Shown here: piece after piece, positions 1 through 5,231 of the stretch | Layout of the letters: each line of letters starts with the position of its first letter | Position numbering within the stretch: position 1 is the first letter of the stretch | Assembly: GCA_964479125.1 (NCBI GenBank) | Contig: CAYZJK010000040.1 | Span: forward strand, 1 to 5,231 | DNA length: 5,231 nt | Direction of reading: 5' to 3' | From: CAYZJK01 sp964479125 | Lineage (GTDB): Bacteria; Patescibacteriota; Saccharimonadia; Saccharimonadales; Saccharimonadaceae | Position numbers and translations under genes: made by a program | Notes under the pieces: generated by a model | Seen by the model: the letters and a program-made list of their open reading frames with translations, nothing else | The model's database searches: none | What the model was told of the DNA's origin: nothing

Positions 1-1
1 A

Positions 2-1192
2 ATGCTTACTAAACCTTTAGCCGAGAAAATGAGACCTCAAACCCTTGAAGAGGTTGTCGGTCAACAGCACCTAATCGACGAAGGTAAAGTCCTTCAAAAA
101 ATTCTCGAACACAAACAACCAACTAACCTAATTTTATGGGGACCACCAGGCTGCGGCAAGACTACTCTAGCTCGTATTATCGCCAAAGAACTAGAGGCTG
201 AGTTTGTAGAACTTTCAGCTGTTACTAGCGGTAAAAAAGACGTCGAGCGAGTCATTGAACATGCCAAACAGAACTGGAACCTACAACTTAGAACTGTCCT
301 TTTTGTCGATGAGATTCACCGCTTCAATAAAGCCCAACAAGACGCTTTTTTACCGCACGTCGAAAGTGGCTTAATTACTTTAATTGGTGCTACGACCGAA
401 AACCCAAGCTTTGAGATCATTAACCCTCTTCTCAGTAGAAGTCGTGTAATTGTACTACAACCTTTAGAGAATGAAGATATTCTTAAAATTTTAAAGCGCG
501 CTATCAAGACCCAATACCCAGACCGAGAGATAGACGACGAGGCTATAGACTTCATCTCCTCCATCTCAAGTGGCGATGCTCGTTCTGCGCTAGGTAACTT
601 AGAAACTGCCCTATCTATCACTAAAGATAAGTTAACTGCCGAGCTTGCCATGGAGGCAGCTCAAAAGAAAATGCCGTCCTATGACAAGAACGGATCAGAT
701 CACTATGATACAGCTAGTGCATTTATTAAAAGTATGCGGGCTAGCGACCAGGATGCTACCGGCTATTATTTAGCTCGGATGATTCAAGCTGGCGAAGACC
801 CTAAATTTATTGCTCGTCGAATGATTATTTTTGCCAGCGAAGATATTGGACTAGCCGGCAATGGCGCACTCTCGCTAGCCGTCAGCGCCTTTGATGCGGT
901 TGATAAAGTTGGTATGCCTGAAGCTAGCTATATTCTCTTTCACACAGCCCTAGCGCTCGCTAAGAGTAAGAAGTCACGCGAAACTACCAACCAGCAATAC
1001 TTAATGCTAGATCTAGCTAAACGCTTCCCCGATGCACCAATCCCACTTCACATTAGAAATAGTACGTCTAGCCTAACTAGGGACTTAGGCTACGCCAAAG
1101 ACTATAAATGGGAATCGGGCTTTAAGCACAGCAAGGGAAACCTACCAGAAGTAGTGCAAGACGAGTTAAGTAAAAGAAAGAACCAGGGATAA
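2..1192 (+). CDS. rarA: Replication-associated recombination protein RarA (MgsA), AAA+ ATPase
   Basis: RarA is a cytoplasmic clamp-loader-like AAA+ ATPase that acts at stalled replication forks and at single-strand/double-strand DNA junctions. The 396-residue product has the whole motif set: the N-terminal PLAEKMRP segment and VVGQQHL box (residues 5-24), Walker A GPPGCGKT (47-54), the SAVTSG segment (72-77), Walker B with DE at 103-104 followed by IHRFNK, sensor 1 GATTEN (129-134), the LLSRSR arginine-finger region (143-148) and sensor 2 GDAR (191-194). From about residue 227 comes the family-specific helical region, including FASEDIGLA (277-285) and PLHIRNS (348-354). The ATG matches the usual short N-terminus, but only one base lies upstream, so no ribosome binding site is visible and a slightly longer start cannot be excluded. 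The C-terminus is shorter than in E. coli RarA (447 aa as I recall it), lacking the segment after LPEVVQ. The last codons lie inside a palindromic terminator. Family identity is very secure. Confidence 0.96.
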   Translation: MLTKPLAEKMRPQTLEEVVGQQHLIDEGKVLQKILEHKQPTNLILWGPPGCGKTTLARIIAKELEAEFVELSAVTSGKKDVERVIEHAKQNWNLQLRTVLFVDEIHRFNKAQQDAFLPHVESGLITLIGATTENPSFEIINPLLSRSRVIVLQPLENEDILKILKRAIKTQYPDREIDDEAIDFISSISSGDARSALGNLETALSITKDKLTAELAMEAAQKKMPSYDKNGSDHYDTASAFIKSMRASDQDATGYYLARMIQAGEDPKFIARRMIIFASEDIGLAGNGALSLAVSAFDAVDKVGMPEASYILFHTALALAKSKKSRETTNQQYLMLDLAKRFPDAPIPLHIRNSTSSLTRDLGYAKDYKWESGFKHSKGNLPEVVQDELSKRKNQG

Positions 1193-1211
1193 TTATCCCT
1201 GGTTCTTTCTT
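1174..1211. terminator. Bidirectional intrinsic terminator, perfect 38-bp palindrome shared by rarA and the trehalase gene
   Basis: A perfect inverted repeat with 19-bp arms is centred between 1192 and 1193. The core AACCAGGGAT/ATCCCTGGTT can form a stable hairpin with a small AATT loop. Each arm's outer part is A/G-rich on the 5' side and therefore T/C-rich on the 3' side (TCTTTCTT), giving a U-rich tail in both directions. It carries the stop codons and last five sense codons of both convergent genes. No other terminator is visible for either gene. Function is inferred from structure and position. Confidence 0.85.
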
Positions 1212-2818
1212 ATCTGCCGTTCAGTTGGGCTATATGGCACTTCGAAGTTTGAGTGTAGCGCCCGGTAAACTCCGTTAGTCCAGCCGAATCCGTCTTGTAG
1301 TGGATACTCTCCTCCGCCGCCGATTCTACTATCACCAGCTACATCATATTTTTCAATCATCTTGTGCTTTGTTGAGAAAACAATCTCGACTGAATCCATC
1401 CAGCGTCGCTTAACCTCATCAGCCAGCTCATCGTGACCATAACGTTTTAAACCTTGGATTGTCACCCATTGAAGAGGCGCCCAGCCGTTAGGATAATCCC
1501 ACTGCTGACCGGTCTCTTCAAGAGTAGTTACTACACCACCCTTTAGAAGGAATTTTTCTTTAATAACTTTAGCGACCGCATCTGCCTGAGCATGAGTAGC
1601 TACACCGGCATACAGAGGGAAAACACCAGCTAGAGTTAGACTCTCGGTGGTATGACCAGCTATGTAATCGTAGTCATGGAAGAAGTCGGTTTGTTCATTC
1701 CAGAAATACTTTCTAATTGCTTCAGCTCGTTTTTCTGCCAGCTTCCTGAACTTACGCTCCAGTAGAGGCTGGCGAATCATTCGGTAAGCCTCAGCAATAG
1801 TCTCCTCTAGCATGTAGAGTAAAGAGTTAAGGTCTACTGGTACTATATCGGTTGTTCTAATTGAGGCGATATCACTTGGATTCCTAAACCACCTTGAACT
1901 AAAGTCCCAACCGCTCTCGGCACCAGCTCTAAGATCTAGAAAGACCTTTTCTTTGTCCTGGTTTAAAGAAATCTCAGCAGTCTCAACATCTTCTCGCTGT
2001 GATTCTGGTCGAGGAGTTTTTTTATTGTCGTAATACCTTCCTAGAATGGTCTGATTCGGCATGCGGACATTACGTAGATAAGCTTTACTAATCTCAGAGT
2101 TCTTCAACTTAGACTGACCCTTAATCCAGAATCTATATTCAGCCAATAAGTGAGGCAGGTACTCCAGGTAAGTTAGACTTCGATTCTTCTTGCTAGCTAA
2201 AAGTTGGACCATCAGTGCAAAGAACGGTGGCTGAGATCGACTTAAGAAGTAGGTTCGATTAGCTGTCGGGATGAAGCCAAAGCGCTGAATCATATGCGCA
2301 TAGTTCTTCATCATCTTCTCAATTGGCGACCAGTTATCATCAGCTGCTAATCCAAGCATGATAAAATAGGTATCCCAGTAGAACTGTTCGCTAAAACGAC
2401 CACCTGGCACAATATATGGATAAGGTAGAGCCACTAAAGAACCCCTAGCGACTCGGTTTCGTCGCTCTAACTGCTTCCATAGATTGTTGATGTGTTCAAC
2501 TGGATTATCAGCTGGCGAGGTATTGAACTCCTCGTTATCTTTATGTGGAGCAAACTCGTAGAAGTGTCGGGCAGTAAACTCCCTTAAATCAAAGTTAGGG
2601 TCTTTAGATGACAATTCATACTCTTTAAGGATTTCAGTAGCTCGCTTTCGCGGGAGTAGATCCACGAAAGTTTTACCATCTTCATATACTTGGCTGAGCT
2701 GGACCTGCTCAAACAGCTCGCCAAATAACTCCTCTGGCGATTTACCAGTTCGAAGCAATCGGCCTGCCGTAGCAACCATAGCCGTCTTTAATTTGTCAGA
2801 TACTTCCCTGCGCTTCAT
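1193..2818 (-). CDS. GH37 alpha,alpha-trehalase, cytosolic (TreF-like)
   Basis: The product hydrolyses alpha,alpha-trehalose to two glucose molecules by the inverting mechanism of glycoside hydrolase family 37. Both family signatures are present in the 541 residues: PGGRFSEQFYWDTY (138-151) and QQWDYPNGWAP (438-448). SRSQPPFF (193-200), TPRPES (268-273), ESGWDFSSRW (301-310) and the glycine-rich GGGGEYPLQDGFGW (500-513) are also conserved. By comparison with E. coli TreA (acid Asp312, base Glu496), the catalytic acid should be D305 and the base E489 in IEKYDV. The N-terminus is charged and has no signal peptide; the length is close to E. coli cytosolic TreF, so action on internal trehalose is likely. 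The ATG at 2818 has AGGGGA just upstream. The gene follows typA by 39 bp on the same strand and has no clear promoter or intervening terminator, so co-transcription is likely. One conserved motif is altered: IPTANRTYFL replaces the usual IPNG-R-YYL. The last residues are encoded in the terminator shared with rarA. Confidence 0.95.
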   Translation of the reverse strand: MKRREVSDKLKTAMVATAGRLLRTGKSPEELFGELFEQVQLSQVYEDGKTFVDLLPRKRATEILKEYELSSKDPNFDLREFTARHFYEFAPHKDNEEFNTSPADNPVEHINNLWKQLERRNRVARGSLVALPYPYIVPGGRFSEQFYWDTYFIMLGLAADDNWSPIEKMMKNYAHMIQRFGFIPTANRTYFLSRSQPPFFALMVQLLASKKNRSLTYLEYLPHLLAEYRFWIKGQSKLKNSEISKAYLRNVRMPNQTILGRYYDNKKTPRPESQREDVETAEISLNQDKEKVFLDLRAGAESGWDFSSRWFRNPSDIASIRTTDIVPVDLNSLLYMLEETIAEAYRMIRQPLLERKFRKLAEKRAEAIRKYFWNEQTDFFHDYDYIAGHTTESLTLAGVFPLYAGVATHAQADAVAKVIKEKFLLKGGVVTTLEETGQQWDYPNGWAPLQWVTIQGLKRYGHDELADEVKRRWMDSVEIVFSTKHKMIEKYDVAGDSRIGGGGEYPLQDGFGWTNGVYRALHSNFEVPYSPTERQIRKNQG

Positions 2819-2821
2819 GTA

Positions 2822-2827
2822 TCCCCT
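2822..2827 (-). promoter_or_regulatory. Probable ribosome binding site of the trehalase gene
   Basis: On the minus strand AGGGGA sits three bases before the ATG at 2818, with the GGGG core four bases away. This is a partial Shine-Dalgarno match with slightly short spacing. It supports the chosen start, which gives a charged N-terminus of normal TreF-like length. The rest of the gap back to the typA stop at 2858 shows no hairpin. Confidence 0.5.
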
Positions 2828-2857
2828 ATTCTACTTCTTATGTTTATTTACTGCAAA

Positions 2858-4684
2858 CTAGCGATTCTTAGCGGCACGCTTTCGTTCGTTTGGATCCAAG
2901 TGTCGCTTCCTAAGCCTTAGATTCTTAGGAGTAACCTCTAGTAGCTCATCTTCTTCTAGGAAGTCGATTGCTTGCTCTAGGCTAAGGTCGGTGAATGGTG
3001 TTAATTGCACGCCACCGTCTGAAGACTTAGACCGCATATTAGTTAGCTGCTTAGCGCGGCAAACGTTAATCTCAAGATCTTCCTGTCGGTTGTAGATACC
3101 TACAATCATACCGCCGTAAACTTCTACACCTGGACCGACTAGTAGCTCGCCACGAGCTTCAGCCATATTAAGTGCGTATGGAGTAGTTGTTCCAGCTTCA
3201 TAGGCAATCAGTACCCCGTTTCGAGTCCTTTGAATATTACCAGAAATTGGCTGATAGCCGTGAGGAAGACTGTTAATAATAGCCGTACCCTTAGTAGCTG
3301 TCATGAGTAAGTTGCGTAGACCGATCAAGGCCCTAGTCGGAATAATGTAAACTAAGCGAACTGTACCGCTACCAGTATTGTCCTGTGATCGCATTTCAGC
3401 CCGGCGCATACCAAGCTCCTGAGTCACTGCACCGACAAATTCTGAACCGACTTCGATAAATAACTCTTCTACCGGCTCCTGTTTAACTCCATCAACTTCA
3501 ATCGTTACGACTTGAGGTCGGCCAACTTCGAACTCATAACCCTCACGTCGCATAGCTTCAATTAAAACTGAAAGATGAAGCTCACCACGTCCGCTGATAA
3601 TAAAGCCAGTACCGTTATCCTCTACTCGAAGGCTAACGTTTACCTCAAGTTCCTTCTTTAGACGATCACCTAGCTGTCGACTCGTATTAAACTCACCCTC
3701 TAGACCCTTCATCGGACTAGTGTTAGGTCCAAGATACATACTAATAGTTGGTGCTTCAATCTCAATTGAAGGCAGAGCCTCAGGTGCTTCTTTATCGGCA
3801 ACAGTATCACCAATATGAGCATCTGAAATACCAGTTAGAGCAACCACGTCACCAACACCAGCTTCTTTAGTCTCTTCACGGTTAAGGCCACGGTAGATGT
3901 AAACCTTATCAACATTAGTGTTAGTAGTAGCACCATCGCGCTTAATTAAAGTAATTGGCATACCTGGTTTTACTGAACCGCGAGCGATACGACCAATGGC
4001 ATACTTACCCTTGAAAGAGTCGTACTGAAGGCTAGTCACTAGCATCTGTAGTGGTTTATCAACTTCACCGACTGGTGCTGGAATATCATTAATAATTGCA
4101 TCAAAAATTGGTGTAAGGTCGGCATGTTCAGATGTATTATCTGGCACTTCCTTCCAAGCTTTACCGTCTCGTCCAATTGCATAGTAAACAGGATACTGTA
4201 ACTGGTCATCAGTTACAGCCAGCTCTAGGAAAAGGTCAGACACTTCATCTAAAACCTCATCAATTCGCCTAGATGGCTTATCGATCTTATTTACAATTAC
4301 CACTGGCTGAAGGCCAAGTTCTAACGCTTTACCAAGAACGAACTTAGTCTGAGGCATTGGACCTTCCTGCGAGTCTACAATTAGCAGCACTCCGTCCGCC
4401 ATATTTAACGTACGCTCAACCTCTCCACTAAAGTCAGCGTGCCCTGGCGTGTCGATGATATTAATCTTGTAGTCGTCTCGGTATACACTAGTTTGCTTAG
4501 CAGTAATAGTAATGCCTCGCTCGTGCTCCTGGTCGCCAGAGTCCATAATTAGGCTCTGATCCATTTCAGCTTGGTTATCCCTAAACAGACTGCTTTGTTT
4601 AAGTAGTCCGTCAACCATAGTAGTCTTGCCGTGATCGACGTGAGCTATAATCGCGATGTTTCGTATTTTATTTGGGTCTTTCAT
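2858..4684 (-). CDS. typA: Ribosome-associated translational GTPase TypA/BipA
   Basis: TypA/BipA is a ribosome-binding GTPase of the EF-G/LepA class, linked in bacteria to 50S subunit assembly and to growth under cold and other stress. The 608-residue product is full length. The G domain (about 1-200) shows G1 AHVDHGKTT (14-22), switch I with ERGITI (55-60), G3 DTPGH (78-82) and G4 NKID (132-135). The G5 region is YAIGRDG (168-174), where E. coli-type proteins have YASA. A beta-barrel domain II follows (about 207-300), then EF-G-like domain III containing SGRGELHLSVLIE (364-376), a domain V-like fold, and the TypA-specific C-terminal domain with IQRTRNGVL (484-492), LTNMRSK (547-553) and EVTPKNLRLRKRHLD (583-597). 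The tail is lysine/arginine-rich, which suits rRNA contact. The start is the canonical MKDPNKIRNIAIIAHVDHGK; no ATG, GTG or TTG lies in frame in the leader. It has its own upstream promoter and probably reads through into the trehalase gene. Confidence 0.98.
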   Translation of the reverse strand: MKDPNKIRNIAIIAHVDHGKTTMVDGLLKQSSLFRDNQAEMDQSLIMDSGDQEHERGITITAKQTSVYRDDYKINIIDTPGHADFSGEVERTLNMADGVLLIVDSQEGPMPQTKFVLGKALELGLQPVVIVNKIDKPSRRIDEVLDEVSDLFLELAVTDDQLQYPVYYAIGRDGKAWKEVPDNTSEHADLTPIFDAIINDIPAPVGEVDKPLQMLVTSLQYDSFKGKYAIGRIARGSVKPGMPITLIKRDGATTNTNVDKVYIYRGLNREETKEAGVGDVVALTGISDAHIGDTVADKEAPEALPSIEIEAPTISMYLGPNTSPMKGLEGEFNTSRQLGDRLKKELEVNVSLRVEDNGTGFIISGRGELHLSVLIEAMRREGYEFEVGRPQVVTIEVDGVKQEPVEELFIEVGSEFVGAVTQELGMRRAEMRSQDNTGSGTVRLVYIIPTRALIGLRNLLMTATKGTAIINSLPHGYQPISGNIQRTRNGVLIAYEAGTTTPYALNMAEARGELLVGPGVEVYGGMIVGIYNRQEDLEINVCRAKQLTNMRSKSSDGGVQLTPFTDLSLEQAIDFLEEDELLEVTPKNLRLRKRHLDPNERKRAAKNR

Positions 4685-4717
4685 AAAAAAATTACTCGTT
4701 CGTCGAGTCTCCTTCCT
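4685..4717 (-). promoter_or_regulatory. typA 5' leader: Shine-Dalgarno sequence separated from ATG by a small hairpin and T run
   Basis: Read on the minus strand, AGGAAGGAG (4717-4709) is a strong Shine-Dalgarno match, but it lies 24 nt from the ATG, too far for normal initiation. Between them ACTCG (4708-4704) and CGAGT (4698-4694) form a 5-bp stem with a 5-nt loop, followed by AA and seven T residues touching the ATG. Folding the hairpin would bring the SD within about 9 nt of the start. The stem plus T run also resembles a weak terminator or attenuator. Both roles are inferences. Confidence 0.5.
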
Positions 4718-4721
4718 ATTG

Positions 4722-4730
4722 ATTATACCA
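4722..4730 (-). promoter_or_regulatory. Extended -10 promoter element for typA
   Basis: On the minus strand the sequence reads TGG followed by a perfect TATAAT (4727-4722), matching the extended -10 form TGnTATAAT. No convincing -35 hexamer lies 16-18 bp upstream, as is common for extended -10 promoters. Transcription would start near 4715-4717, at the first bases of the Shine-Dalgarno-like AGGAAGGAG, giving a leader of about 31 nt. Confidence 0.7.
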
Positions 4731-4748
4731 TTTACACCCCTAATACGC

Positions 4749-4777
4749 TTGATTTTTTATTTGAGTTTATTTATACT
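4749..4777 (+). promoter_or_regulatory. Sigma-70-type promoter for tRNA-Val
   Basis: TTGATT (4749-4754) and TATACT (4772-4777) are separated by exactly 17 bp, a good match to the housekeeping promoter consensus. The start point would fall near 4784, leaving a 5' leader of about 12 nt to be trimmed from the tRNA. The element lies back to back with the typA promoter, about 20 bp away. Confidence 0.7.
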
Positions 4778-4795
4778 CTTAAGAGTTCCGATTAA

Positions 4796-4872
4796 GGGCG
4801 CTTAGCTCAGTTGGCTAGAGCACCTCGTTTACACCGAGGGGGTCGGGGGTTCGAGCCCCTCAGCGCCCACCA
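4796..4872 (+). tRNA. tRNA-Val (anticodon TAC), CCA encoded
   Basis: The sequence folds into a complete cloverleaf. Acceptor arms GGGCGCT (4796-4802) and AGCGCCC (4862-4868) pair perfectly. The D arm is GCTC/GAGC (4805-4808 with 4818-4821) around a loop containing GG. The anticodon stem is CCTCG/CGAGG (4823-4827 with 4835-4839), with loop TTTACAC giving anticodon TAC at 4830-4832, which reads GUA and other valine codons. The variable loop has 5 nt. The T stem GGGGG/CCCTC (4845-4849 with 4857-4861) includes one G-T pair and its loop is TTCGAGC. The discriminator is A4869 and CCA is encoded at 4870-4872. No intron or unpaired stem position is seen. Confidence 0.97.
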
Positions 4873-4880
4873 CAGAAAGC

Positions 4881-4909
4881 AGTCGAGTTTATCTCGACTT
4901 TTTTCTTTT
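4881..4909 (+). terminator. Intrinsic terminator of tRNA-Val
   Basis: AGTCGAG (4881-4887) and CTCGACT (4893-4899) form a 7-bp stem around the loop TTTAT, followed directly by TTTTTCTTTT. It begins 8 nt after the encoded CCA, so the tRNA is probably a single-gene transcript. On the opposite strand the stem is followed by GCTTTCTG, a poor U tract, so it is unlikely to stop minus-strand transcription efficiently. Confidence 0.88.
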
Positions 4910-4910
4910 G

Positions 4911-5065
4911 CCAAGCTACTTCAACTGAATTAAATTGGCTACTCTCATGTAGACCGTAGACAATGAAACAAAAAGCAGATGAGCAAAAAGCCCGCCCTAA
5001 CACCGATGGCTCATATCGGCTGGCTGGCTGACGATAAAGATGAAAAATCTTAGCCTCTGCGGTTT
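4911..5065. other. 155-bp intergenic stretch with no convincing gene
   Basis: Between the tRNA terminator and the Nudix stop codon I find no RNA gene and no ORF with a ribosome binding site. It holds a (GGCT)3 tandem repeat at 5018-5029 and a small inverted repeat CCGAT/ATCGG (5003-5007 with 5015-5019). Two very short plus-strand ORFs overlap here (4963-5031, 22 codons; 4979-5053, 24 codons), both without a Shine-Dalgarno sequence. It could be decayed sequence from the 3' part of the truncated Nudix gene, but the translations do not show Nudix features. Confidence 0.5.
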
Positions 5066-5231
5066 CTAAAAAAGATATCGCTCCATAGTAGAGTACGCAT
5101 CATCTAGACAGGTACCGACAAACTCCATATCTCCCTGGTAGCTCGTCTCTTCAAGTAGCTCTCGGGCAGCAGCCACAGCCGGATCCTCACCCGGGTCAAT
5201 ATTACCACCAGGCACTTCATCTAAGATTCTA
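5066..5231 (-). CDS. Nudix hydrolase, 3' part only (5' end outside window), apparently truncated C-terminus
   Basis: The last 54 codons of a minus-strand reading frame are visible, ending in TAG at 5068-5066; it continues past the window edge. The translation contains a Nudix box: after EVPGG come NIDPGEDPAVAAARELLEET, matching G-x5-E-x7-R-E-U-x-E-E with the metal-binding REllEE helix. Nudix enzymes hydrolyse nucleoside diphosphates linked to another group; the EVPGG context is common in ADP-sugar pyrophosphatase types, but the substrate cannot be read from this fragment. After the box only 24 residues remain, ending AYSTMERYLF, where family members usually have several tens more to complete the fold. 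The stop lies at a run of six T residues on the coding strand, and one extra T would keep the frame open. The gene may therefore be a frameshifted pseudogene, a sequencing error or a genuinely short variant. Family call is strong, intactness is doubtful. Confidence 0.82.
   Translation of the reverse strand, partial: RILDEVPGGNIDPGEDPAVAAARELLEETSYQGDMEFVGTCLDDAYSTMERYLF

Noticed and set aside
316..651. Open reading frame of 111 codons antisense to rarA
   Set aside because: It lies wholly opposite the conserved AAA+ core, and its translation has no recognisable domain; it is a shadow of rarA codons.
2584..2775. 63-codon open frame on the minus strand inside the trehalase gene
   Set aside because: It is an alternate frame of the trehalase N-terminal region, with no family resemblance.
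2828..2833. TAGAAT as a possible -10 element for the trehalase gene, with TTTGCA 18 bp upstream
   Set aside because: Transcription would begin at or inside the ribosome binding site a few bases from the ATG, and the -35 match is poor; an operon with typA explains the layout better.
4694..4899. Shared GTCGAGT/CTCGAC words in the typA leader hairpin and the tRNA terminator as a possible repeat family
   Set aside because: The match is only seven bases and the loops and flanks differ; chance similarity of two short GC stems is sufficient.
5003..5019. CCGAT/ATCGG inverted repeat as a terminator of the Nudix gene
   Set aside because: The 5-bp stem is not followed by a T run on the minus strand, so it lacks the form of an intrinsic terminator.
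4979..5053. 24-codon ORF starting MSKKPALTPM on the plus strand
   Set aside because: No Shine-Dalgarno sequence, it lies behind a strong terminator, and it is short enough to arise by chance.

Overview
The window is a compact, moderately AT-rich stretch of bacterial chromosome holding housekeeping genes plus one carbohydrate-degrading enzyme. The standard bacterial code fits: tryptophans are encoded by TGG and the visible genes end in TAA or TAG. Very tight gene packing, a short-form RarA and a TypA with a variant G5 motif fit a small-genome lineage such as Saccharibacteria or another member of the candidate phyla radiation. That placement is an inference from overall style; no taxonomic marker was read.

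Layout, left to right. Positions 2-1192 (+) encode the AAA+ ATPase RarA (MgsA family). Positions 1193-2818 (-) encode a cytosolic-type GH37 trehalase that converges on rarA with no intergenic base: the two stop codons abut at the centre of a perfect 38-bp palindrome, which looks like a terminator for both strands and makes both proteins end in RKNQG. Positions 2858-4684 (-) encode the ribosome-associated GTPase TypA/BipA, 39 bp upstream of the trehalase gene and probably co-transcribed with it. The 111-bp gap at 4685-4795 holds two divergent promoters: an extended -10 element for typA and a -35/-10 pair for a tRNA. Positions 4796-4872 (+) are tRNA-Val(TAC) with an encoded CCA, followed by an intrinsic terminator. 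Positions 4911-5065 (155 bp) contain no convincing gene. Positions 5066-5231 (-) are the 3' end of a Nudix hydrolase gene that appears to stop too early, at a run of six T residues on its coding strand.

There is no evidence for a dedicated new system such as a defence island, CRISPR array or mobile element. RarA (stalled replication forks), TypA (ribosome assembly and stress adaptation), trehalase (use of the stress sugar trehalose) and a Nudix enzyme (nucleotide clean-up) share a loose stress/housekeeping theme, but only typA and the trehalase gene look transcriptionally linked. The most notable signals are the terminator palindrome embedded in two coding sequences, the hairpin between the typA Shine-Dalgarno sequence and its start codon, the altered IPN motif of the trehalase, and the truncated Nudix gene.
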